Source: M3007 sp035299505
GTDB taxonomy: Bacteria > Bacteroidota > Bacteroidia > Chitinophagales > Saprospiraceae
Direction: 5' to 3'
Assembly: GCA_035299505.1 (NCBI GenBank)
Contig: DATGWL010000073.1
Span: 1 to 50,175 of the forward strand
DNA: 50,175 nt
The notes under the pieces were generated by a model. The model worked only from the letters and a program-made list of their open reading frames with translations. It did not search any database and was not told where the DNA came from. Numbering within the stretch: position 1 is the stretch's first letter; every line of letters begins with the position of its first letter. The translations under genes and the position numbers were made by a program. Below, one piece after another: positions 44,554 through 50,175 of the stretch.

Positions 44554-45648
44554 TCAAACCCGCTTTTTGTAGGTAATAACCGCCAGTGTATTGACCACTG
44601 AGGCATACGTCAGCACCGAATAGAAATTGGTTTTGATATCGGCAAACGCGGCGCCTTTGAGCAAAACAAGGCGCATAAATGCCACAAAATAAGCCACCGG
44701 GTTGAGTTTATTCAACCACTGGGCCCATTCAGGCATACTGCTGGCAGGCGTAAACAAGCCACTCATCAGGATAAAAATGATGAGGAAAAACCAGGCGGTA
44801 AACATGGCCTGTTGCTGGGAATCTGCAAAATTGGAAATCAGGAATCCGAGTCCCAGCATACAAGGGGTGAAGAAGGCCGTGTAAGCAAATACCAGCCACA
44901 GACTACCCAGCATAGGGATGTTGAACACCAATTTACCCACCGTAAGTCCGATGGTGAGCATTATCAGGGAAAGCAGCCAGAAAGGCAGCAGCTTACCCAG
45001 GATAAACTGCCATTTTTTGACCGGTGTTACATTCAATTGCTCAATGGTGCCTACCTCGCGTTCGCGCACGATGTTGAGTGCTGTGAGGAAGCAAATGATC
45101 AGCGAAACGATGGTGCCCAGAATGCCCGGCACCATGAAGGTTTTGTAATCCAGCCGGGGATTGTACCAGTTGCTGTATGTTACATTAACCAGGCTTGGAG
45201 CGCCCTGATTGAGGGCTTCCTGTTGAAAATCCCGGATGATGTTTTGTGCATAGCCCATGCCGAGACCGGCCTTGGTGGCATTGATAGCATTCGCATTCAG
45301 GGATACTGTTGCTGATTGCTCCCGCATCAGGTCGCGTTCAAAGTTGACAGGAATTTCCAGAATCAGGTCTGCCCGGTCGTCGGCCATTTCATGATCGGCC
45401 ATGGCGGCTGTGGGCAAGGCATTGATTTTGAAATAACCCGACGCACCCATTTTGGCTGTCAGACGCTGTGAGGTGGGCGAATGATCGTGATCCACCACAG
45501 CCAGCGCCAGGTTTTTCACTTCATAATTGGCGGCAAAAGCAAGCAAAAGCGTTTGAACCACCGGCATGACGAGCAGCAAGGGCAACATGATCTTGTTGCG
45601 GAAGACCTGCAGGAACTCTTTTTGAACGAGAAAAAAAACAGTGCGCAT
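44554..45648 (-). CDS. ABC-2 type transporter permease (YhhJ/YbhR-like), without adjacent ATPase
   Basis: A 364-residue protein. A first helix at about 20-40 is followed by a large extracytoplasmic domain (residues about 45-175) and then five C-terminal helices, the usual order of the ABC2_membrane_3 group. Motifs such as FLVQKEFLQVFRNKIMLPLLLVMPVVQ, IVREREVGTIEQLNVTPVKKWQFILGKLLPF and SGLFTPASSMPEWAQWLNKLNPVAYF are typical. The group exports drugs or lipids with an ATPase and often an HlyD adaptor encoded next to it. Neither is found: the neighbours on both sides are on the opposite strand. The ATPase must be encoded elsewhere, or the gene is a remnant of a larger cluster. Confidence 0.9.
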   Translation of the reverse strand: MRTVFFLVQKEFLQVFRNKIMLPLLLVMPVVQTLLLAFAANYEVKNLALAVVDHDHSPTSQRLTAKMGASGYFKINALPTAAMADHEMADDRADLILEIPVNFERDLMREQSATVSLNANAINATKAGLGMGYAQNIIRDFQQEALNQGAPSLVNVTYSNWYNPRLDYKTFMVPGILGTIVSLIICFLTALNIVREREVGTIEQLNVTPVKKWQFILGKLLPFWLLSLIMLTIGLTVGKLVFNIPMLGSLWLVFAYTAFFTPCMLGLGFLISNFADSQQQAMFTAWFFLIIFILMSGLFTPASSMPEWAQWLNKLNPVAYFVAFMRLVLLKGAAFADIKTNFYSVLTYASVVNTLAVITYKKRV

Positions 45649-45826
45649 AAGTGGCGTGCTTTTGCTGATACGTTACGATCAACCTGTGTTAATGAACATA
45701 AAGGCGGTCTGGCAGCACAAAGGTGAATATTTTTTTAGAATTTAACCAAATGGTTAAACCAAAAAATTAATTGAATTTCACCCCAATCCTCTTCAAATAC
45801 ATTTATCCTACAAAATAGCTCTTATG

Positions 45827-45834
45827 TATGTTTG
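45827..45834 (+). promoter_or_regulatory. Candidate -7 box (TATGTTTG) before the PLP-enzyme gene
   Basis: TATGTTTG matches TAnnTTTG, with TTTA 21 bases upstream (45802-45805) as an imperfect -33 box. The box overlaps an in-frame ATG at 45828, which argues that the true start is the later ATG at 45867, giving a leader of about 25 bases. This agrees with the Tat signal beginning there. Confidence 0.5.
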
Positions 45835-45866
45835 TGCCAGACTATTCATTACCAACCATCCAACCC

Positions 45867-47138
45867 ATGTCTAACCGTCGTTCGTTCATTCGCCAATCTG
45901 CTGCCTTTTTGGGCGCCTTTGCATTACACCAAAACCTGGCTGAAGCTTTTCCTTCCTTCAAAGCACCCAAACTTGCTTCACTGGATGACAGCAGTGGTGA
46001 CGAAGATTTTTGGCGGCAGGTACGACTAGCTTATGCTGCCAGTCCTACCCTGATTAATCTGAATAACGGCGGGGTGTGTCCGGCGCCAAGGGCCACTATG
46101 GATGCCCTGGATTACTACAACCGAATGTGCAGTGAAGCGCCCTCTTATTATATGTGGCGCATTTTGGATCAGGATCGGGAGCCGTTGCGGGAGAATCTGG
46201 CTACTTTGGCAGGCACCAGTCCGGAAGAAATTGCCATTAACCGGAATGCTACTGAGGCTTTGAATACCATTATTTTTGGTCTGAACCTGAAAGCTGGCGA
46301 TGAGGTGGTACTATCCAAATACGACTACCCAAACATGATCAACGCATGGAAACAACGGGAAAAACGCGATGGCATTAAGCTCGTTTGGGTGGACCCTGAG
46401 TTGCCTTCCGATGATGAAGATTACCTGACACAAGTATATGCCTCCAAGTTTACCGATAATACCCGGGTGGTTCATATCACCCATATCATCAATTGGAACG
46501 GCCAGATATTGCCGGCGCGCAAAATTGCCGACGCAGCACACAAACGGGGCATCGACGTACTGGTGGATGGCGCCCACTCATTTGCTGTGCTGGATTACAA
46601 TATTCCTGATCTGGATTGCGACTACTGGGGCACCAGTTTGCACAAATTCCTGTGCGGTCCATTCGGCAGTGGGATGATGTATATTAAAAAGGAGAAAATA
46701 CCCAATGTCTGGCCTTTGCTTTCCAATGGAGAACCCAATGGCGCCGACATCCGCAAATTTGAAAGTCTGGGCACCCGCAGTTTCCCGATTGAAATGGCAA
46801 TTGGGTATTCTTTGGACCTGCACAACATGATTGGTTCCAAACGTAAACAGGAACGTCTGCACTACCTGAAAAACTACTGGATGAGCCGGGTAAAAGATGT
46901 GCCTGGAATCAAATTTTACACCAATCCCAATCCAAAATGGAGTTGTGCCATCGGTAATTTCGGATTTGAGGGTAAAAAACCGACTGAAATTTCAGAACAA
47001 TTATTTTCCAAGTATAAAATCCACACAGTAGCCATTGAGTGGGAAAAAATCAGTGGCGTCCGGGTTACACCGAATGTCTATACTACCACCGATGAGCTGG
47101 ATAAATTGGTTAAAGGGATTAGGGAGATGAAGGTTTGA
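45867..47138 (+). CDS. Tat-exported class V aminotransferase-fold PLP enzyme
   Basis: A 423-residue protein. With ATG 45867 it begins MSNRRSFIRQSAAFLGAFAL, a twin-arginine signal, so a folded PLP enzyme would be exported to the periplasm. The catalytic domain is that of class V aminotransferases and isopenicillin-N-epimerase-like proteins: LNNGGVCPAP, NRNATEALNTIIFGL, VDGAHSF, and the Schiff-base Lys260 in DYWGTSLHKFLCGPFGSG. The reaction is not known; related exported proteins in Bacteroidota are annotated only as aminotransferases or epimerases. The stop codon TGA at 47136-47138 is part of the first 9-base unit of the repeat that follows, so the original C-terminus may have been changed by it. 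Confidence 0.88.
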   Translation: MSNRRSFIRQSAAFLGAFALHQNLAEAFPSFKAPKLASLDDSSGDEDFWRQVRLAYAASPTLINLNNGGVCPAPRATMDALDYYNRMCSEAPSYYMWRILDQDREPLRENLATLAGTSPEEIAINRNATEALNTIIFGLNLKAGDEVVLSKYDYPNMINAWKQREKRDGIKLVWVDPELPSDDEDYLTQVYASKFTDNTRVVHITHIINWNGQILPARKIADAAHKRGIDVLVDGAHSFAVLDYNIPDLDCDYWGTSLHKFLCGPFGSGMMYIKKEKIPNVWPLLSNGEPNGADIRKFESLGTRSFPIEMAIGYSLDLHNMIGSKRKQERLHYLKNYWMSRVKDVPGIKFYTNPNPKWSCAIGNFGFEGKKPTEISEQLFSKYKIHTVAIEWEKISGVRVTPNVYTTTDELDKLVKGIREMKV

Positions 47139-47158
47139 GGGGTTGGAGGGGTTTGATG
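47132..47158. repeat. Left repeat arm: three 9-bp units (GGTTTGAGG type)
   Basis: GGTTTGAGG, GGTTGGAGG and GGTTTGATG follow each other exactly. They are the reverse complement of the CCTCAAACC-type units found at 47605-47712 on the other side of the four-helix-bundle gene. The first unit contains the stop codon of the PLP-enzyme gene. Confidence 0.8.
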
Positions 47159-47161
47159 CTG

Positions 47162-47551
47162 TTAGAAGTGATATTTTTTGCCTTTTAATTCGGAGGTGCG
47201 AATTGAAACAATGGTGTTGTGAATTTTAGCACATAAAACCGAGGTTTTGCCAACAAATCGATCAAATACTTCTTTGCTAAAGTATTTCCGATCATATGCC
47301 CTGTAAATTTGTGATCTGCACTCACCACACGAACCTTTCGCAATACTCAAAAAATTGACAAACTCATTGTTACCTTCTCTTTCAAAACCCTCGGCAATAT
47401 TATCCGGAACTGAGCCTGATGAGTTTCGAATCTGATTCCTAAAAGTAAAATCCTCCTTCCAACAATCAGCTAAAGTCAATTCATAAATTTCTTTAGCCAA
47501 TTCTTTTGCAAGTTGCCAAATGATCAAGTCTTCAAATTTCTTTACAGTCAT
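47162..47551 (-). CDS. Four-helix-bundle protein of the S23/23S rRNA intervening-sequence family
   Basis: A 129-residue protein starting at ATG 47551. The family is recognised by KKFEDLIIWQLAKELAKEIYEL at the start and by the hallmark FRNQIRNSSGSVPDNIAEGFER, followed by FVNFLSIAKGSCGECRSQIYRA. Relatives are encoded inside 23S rRNA intervening sequences, as free-standing multicopy genes in Bacteroidota, and as the Avd accessory protein of diversity-generating retroelements. Neither rRNA nor a reverse transcriptase is present here, so this is a free-standing copy. The fold forms pentamers and binds nucleic acid in Avd; function in free-standing copies is unknown. The gene lies between inverted 9-base tandem arrays and runs against its neighbours. 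A TTG at 47581 would add ten residues but overlaps the -7 box. Confidence 0.9.
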   Translation of the reverse strand: MTVKKFEDLIIWQLAKELAKEIYELTLADCWKEDFTFRNQIRNSSGSVPDNIAEGFEREGNNEFVNFLSIAKGSCGECRSQIYRAYDRKYFSKEVFDRFVGKTSVLCAKIHNTIVSIRTSELKGKKYHF

Positions 47552-47578
47552 TTTCAATAGTTTTTTGAGTTGATCCTT

Positions 47579-47609
47579 CAAATATACAAAATAATTTTAG
47601 ACTCTCAAA
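47579..47609 (-). promoter_or_regulatory. Full Bacteroidota-type promoter, -33 TTTG supplied by a repeat unit
   Basis: On the minus strand TTTG (complement of 47606-47609), a spacer of exactly 19 bases and TATATTTG (complement of 47579-47586) match the TTTG-N19-TAnnTTTG promoter consensus. Transcription would start just before the ATG of the four-helix-bundle gene at 47551. The TTTG belongs to the first unit of the 9-base repeat array (GGGTTTGA on this strand). This is the best promoter match in the window. Confidence 0.65.
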
Positions 47610-47712
47610 CCCTTCAAACCCCTCAAACCCTTCAAACCCCTTCCCCCCCTCAAACCCCTCAACCCCCTCAAACCCTTCAAACCCTTCAAACCCTTCAAAC
47701 CCTTCACCCCAC
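47605..47712. repeat. Right repeat arm: twelve 9-bp units (TCAAACCCT type)
   Basis: Twelve consecutive 9-base units, mostly TCAAACCCT or TCAAACCCC with a few variants (one TTCCCCCCC, one TCAACCCCC, the last TCACCCCAC), end four bases before the ATG of the PaaG-like gene. They separate it from the divergent four-helix-bundle gene. Because nine is a multiple of three, a spurious N-terminal extension of the PaaG-like frame runs through them. Confidence 0.92.
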
Positions 47713-47716
47713 TCTC

Positions 47717-48493
47717 ATGAATCACATCACTTTTTCCATAGAAAACGCCGTTGCTCGTATCACCTTTAACCGTCCGCAGGTATTCAACTCCATGCATCAT
47801 GCCATGCGCATGGAAATTTTGGAGGCGTTGGATATTTGTGCCAATGACGATGGCATTCGGGCTGTTTATATTACAGGGACAGGAAAGGCTTTTTGTGCCG
47901 GCGAGGATCTACAGGAGGTCACCGATCCGAACGGCCCCAGCCTGACTGAAATCATTGGAACCGGATACAATCCAATGGTGCTGAAAATCCGAAACCTGGA
48001 AAAACCGGTAGTTGCTGCCGTAAATGGCGTGGCAGCCGGCGCCGGCGCCAATATCGCCCTGGCCTGCGATATTGTAGTAGCTACCGAATCGGCCTCCTTT
48101 ACTCAGGCCTTTTCCAAAATCGGGTTGATACCCGACTCTGGTGGCACCTGGACACTGCCTCGACTCATTGGTATGCAACGCGCAGCGGCACTCATGATGC
48201 TTTCTGACAAGATTTCCGCTACAGAAGCCGCCGCCATGGGCATGATCTGGAAAGTTTTTCCCGACGAAACATTCGCCTCCGACAGCCTGAAACTGGCTGA
48301 AACCCTCGCGCAAATGCCTACGCGCGGGCTCGCGCTCACAAAACAGGCCCTGAGCCACACCTTTTCCAACGATTTTGCCACTCAGGCAGCATTGGAAGAT
48401 AAACTTCAAAGTCAGGCCGGGCAAACACATGATTACAAAGAAGGAGTAGCTGCCTTTCTGGAAAAACGTAAACCAGAATTTCTGGGTAAGTAA
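47717..48493 (+). CDS. paaG: PaaG-like crotonase (enoyl-CoA hydratase/isomerase)
   Basis: A 258-residue crotonase-fold enzyme. The oxyanion-hole motifs are AFCAGEDL near 59-65 and NGVAAGAGANIALACD near 103-118. The segment AFSKIGLIPDSGGTWTLPR (131-149) with Asp140, the later AAAMGMIWKVFPDE and the C-terminal DYKEGVAAFLEKRKPEFLGK match PaaG, which isomerises the ring-epoxide of phenylacetyl-CoA to an oxepin. It could also act as a general delta3-delta2 enoyl-CoA isomerase; no other paa gene is in the window. The ATG at 47717 is the natural family start. The 9-base tandem array ends four bases upstream, leaving little room for a ribosome-binding site, as is common in Bacteroidota. Confidence 0.82.
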   Translation: MNHITFSIENAVARITFNRPQVFNSMHHAMRMEILEALDICANDDGIRAVYITGTGKAFCAGEDLQEVTDPNGPSLTEIIGTGYNPMVLKIRNLEKPVVAAVNGVAAGAGANIALACDIVVATESASFTQAFSKIGLIPDSGGTWTLPRLIGMQRAAALMMLSDKISATEAAAMGMIWKVFPDETFASDSLKLAETLAQMPTRGLALTKQALSHTFSNDFATQAALEDKLQSQAGQTHDYKEGVAAFLEKRKPEFLGK

Positions 48494-48526
48494 TTTTGGC
48501 CCTGTTCTTGCGCCTCATCAAACCGA

Positions 48527-49375
48527 ATGGCAAAAACTTATCGCAAACGCTCTGTGCTACGCTTTTTCCGCATCCTCCCACCCGATTACGCCCGCAGCAA
48601 AGGTGATGCCCGGAAATTCTGGACCACCCTCATCGTGGTGTCGCTCATCCTGCTAGTGGCGAGCCCGGAATTGCGTTACCGTTTGCGGTCCTTGCTGGAA
48701 TACCCTATTCACTACAAGGAATACAAGGAGTTTGGCATTCGTATTCCAGGTGGTTACAAAGTACATGGCATTGATGTGAGTCGCTGGCAAAGTCGGGTAG
48801 ATTGGAACAGGGTAAAAAAGATGAAAGTGGGCAACATCAATATTCGGTTCGCTTTCATCAAAGCCACCGAAGGCACCTGGCTTAAAGATCCGGAATTTGA
48901 ACGCAATTGGCGTGGTGCGAAAGAGGCCGGTCTTATCCGGGGGGCATATCATTTCTTTTTACCCAATGCAAGCGCCAAGGATCAGGCACTTCAGTTCAGT
49001 AAAGCGGTCAAATTGCGCTCCGGCGATTTACCGCCAGTGCTGGACGTAGAGGAAACCCGTGGCATGGCCAAATCATTGATTCAAAAATACACCAAAGAAT
49101 GCCTGGTTTTACTCGAAAGACATTACGGGGTGAAGCCCATCTTGTACACCAATCGCGATTTTTACAAGAATTATTTTGCTGATAATGAGGCGTTTAAAGG
49201 TTACAGGTTCTGGATTGCCCATTATCATGTATCTGATTTTGACATGCCGGACGACGAGCCCTGGCATTTTTGGCAACACAGCGATCGGGGTAATGTGAAC
49301 GGTATCAATGAACGGGTAGATTTCAACGTATTCAACGGCGATACCATGGCGCTGAAAAAACTCTGTATTCCATAA
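48527..49375 (+). CDS. GH25 family lysozyme (muramidase), membrane-anchored
   Basis: A 282-residue protein. A basic N-terminus is followed by one hydrophobic helix (about 33-46), which would anchor it in the inner membrane or serve as an uncleaved signal. The GH25 domain fills residues 78-282: Asp83 in HGIDVSRWQ, FAFIKATEGTW, GAYHFFLP, and the catalytic pair Asp173 and Glu175 in PPVLDVEE; later VKPILYTNRDFY and FWQHSDRGNVNGI are typical. The enzyme cuts the MurNAc-GlcNAc bond in peptidoglycan and probably acts in wall remodelling. It starts 33 bases after the PaaG-like gene in the same direction. Its stop abuts the stop of the opposite gene. Confidence 0.93.
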   Translation: MAKTYRKRSVLRFFRILPPDYARSKGDARKFWTTLIVVSLILLVASPELRYRLRSLLEYPIHYKEYKEFGIRIPGGYKVHGIDVSRWQSRVDWNRVKKMKVGNINIRFAFIKATEGTWLKDPEFERNWRGAKEAGLIRGAYHFFLPNASAKDQALQFSKAVKLRSGDLPPVLDVEETRGMAKSLIQKYTKECLVLLERHYGVKPILYTNRDFYKNYFADNEAFKGYRFWIAHYHVSDFDMPDDEPWHFWQHSDRGNVNGINERVDFNVFNGDTMALKKLCIP

Positions 49376-50175
49376 TTACTTCCAGGGCAATTGCTCCAGC
49401 AGCCATTCCTTTTCAATCACCAGTTTATTGGCTTCAATTTCTGCCCGAAAAGCCTGCGTGGCCTGCCTGTCGTTCTGATTCAACCGGGTCAGTTTTTGGA
49501 TATAACGCAGGGTATTGAGGTAATGGGTGGAATGGTAACCAATCAGCTTTTTCTTCCGCAGCAAAAGAATTTTAAAACTGGCCAATAAGGCATCCAGCGC
49601 ATCCGTGGCATCTGTTTCATAATACATTTTGAGCAACATCACCCGGCTGTCCAGATTGAGCAACAAATCATTTTCATCCACACGCGCCAGTAATGGCATG
49701 GCAAGCTTGTAGTTTTTTAAGGTAAAATACACCTTGGCCATGTTGAAATCGCGATGCGCATTGCGGTATTTTTCTTCCAAAAAAGGTTCGAAATCCTGAA
49801 TAAAACGGATTACCCAATCAAACTCTTTCAACCGCAACCCAAGGGCAACGATGTTTTTGAAAGCAAAGCGACTCAAAAAACCGTGCTCCAGCAAAGCCCT
49901 GGTTTCGAGGCCAATCCGGTACAAATCAAATGCCTCGCGCACATACTGCACCTCCCCCATATTGAGTCGGCGAATGCAAAAATTGATGGCCAGGAGCGTA
50001 AAAGTGCGATTCTCCTCCTCTGGCAACTCCCGCCCCTGCTTTTCCAGCGCATCCCGAAAAGCCCGGAAACTATTCTCCCCACCACCTGTGAGCGACTGGT
50101 AACAGTGGTAATATAAGGCTACAATGGGTACCTCCACCAGCTCGCTTTTTTCCAATAGCTGAAGTAATACGGTTA
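49376..50175 (-). CDS. Unknown helical-repeat protein, N-terminus outside the window
   Basis: The minus-strand frame is open from the right edge of the window to the stop at 49376-49378; it has no ATG that could be a natural start near 50155, where only a TTG occurs, and continues upstream as VLLQLLEKSELVEV, so the gene is cut by the edge. About 266 residues are visible. They form amphipathic helices in TPR-like pairs (for example FNMAKVYFTLKNYKLAMPLLARV, VIRFIQDFEPFLEEKYRNAH). I do not recognise the family. The style resembles the unknown protein at 20.4-21.8 kb, though no firm alignment is seen by eye. Confidence 0.7.
   Translation of the reverse strand, partial: TVLLQLLEKSELVEVPIVALYYHCYQSLTGGGENSFRAFRDALEKQGRELPEEENRTFTLLAINFCIRRLNMGEVQYVREAFDLYRIGLETRALLEHGFLSRFAFKNIVALGLRLKEFDWVIRFIQDFEPFLEEKYRNAHRDFNMAKVYFTLKNYKLAMPLLARVDENDLLLNLDSRVMLLKMYYETDATDALDALLASFKILLLRKKKLIGYHSTHYLNTLRYIQKLTRLNQNDRQATQAFRAEIEANKLVIEKEWLLEQLPWK

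Noticed and set aside
47605..47712. CRISPR-like array
   Set aside because: The units are contiguous 9-mers without spacers, and no cas gene is near.
47162..47712. A diversity-generating retroelement with Avd
   Set aside because: No reverse transcriptase, template repeat or variable repeat was seen; only a relative of the Avd fold is present.
47570..47716. N-terminal extension of the PaaG-like protein with TLQTPQ repeats
   Set aside because: It is only the translation of the 9-base DNA array, which stays open because nine is divisible by three. The family start is at 47717.

Overview
The window looks like chromosomal DNA of a Bacteroidota bacterium, most likely a Saprospiraceae-type (Haliscomenobacter/Lewinella-like) organism. 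The grounds are a SusC/SusD pair, several very large secreted proteins with C-terminal type IX secretion (T9SS) sorting domains, a propeller/Y_Y_Y membrane regulator, futalosine-pathway MqnD, TAnnTTTG-type promoter boxes and lipoprotein signal peptides. The family placement is inference. No rRNA, tRNA, CRISPR array, phage or intact insertion sequence was recognised.

Layout. (1) 1-8.4 kb, minus strand: a polysaccharide utilisation locus. In transcription order it holds a duplicated PKD lipoprotein, SusC, SusD, an endonuclease/exonuclease/phosphatase-fold protein and a GH30 glycosidase cut by the left edge. A membrane-bound propeller regulator (8619-11492) is read divergently from it. (2) 11.5-19.3 kb, minus strand: sodium-solute symporter, secreted alpha/beta hydrolase, TonB-dependent receptor, a KAS III-like enzyme with an abnormal active site, and an acyl-CoA ligase. 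(3) 19.6-21.8 kb, plus strand: a FabG-like reductase and an unknown helical-repeat protein, followed by a repeat-and-hairpin element. (4) 22.1-29.3 kb, minus strand: a metal-homeostasis cluster made of ferritin-VIT1 fusion, small conserved secreted protein, CusA/CzcA-type RND pump fused to its TolC channel, and adaptor. (5) 29.4-37.6 kb: an AT-rich stretch with a MITE-like element, a giant T9SS metalloprotease gene split by one in-frame TAA, and a T9SS/PKD protein with a G10 tract and a sharp base-composition break. (6) 37.8-50.2 kb: mqnD, SulP transporter, RluA-type pseudouridine synthase, a T9SS HYR/dockerin-like protein, a lone ABC-2 permease, a Tat-exported PLP enzyme, a four-helix-bundle (S23/IVS-type) gene between inverted 9-bp repeat arrays, a PaaG-like crotonase, a GH25 lysozyme and a partial unknown gene.

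How the parts work together. The PUL would bind, import and cut a glycan (beta-glucan is the best guess), with the propeller protein as likely sensor. The second block could take up and activate a hydrophobic or carboxylic-acid substrate. The third is a four-gene metal detoxification unit. Most novel-looking are the non-coding structures: inverted short tandem arrays that flank a payload (a hairpin at 21.9 kb, a four-helix-bundle gene at 47.3 kb), and two more palindromic intergenic elements with unrelated ends. At 47.6 kb a repeat unit also appears to supply the -33 box of the four-helix-bundle promoter. Functional claims rest on motif recognition by eye; no search was run.
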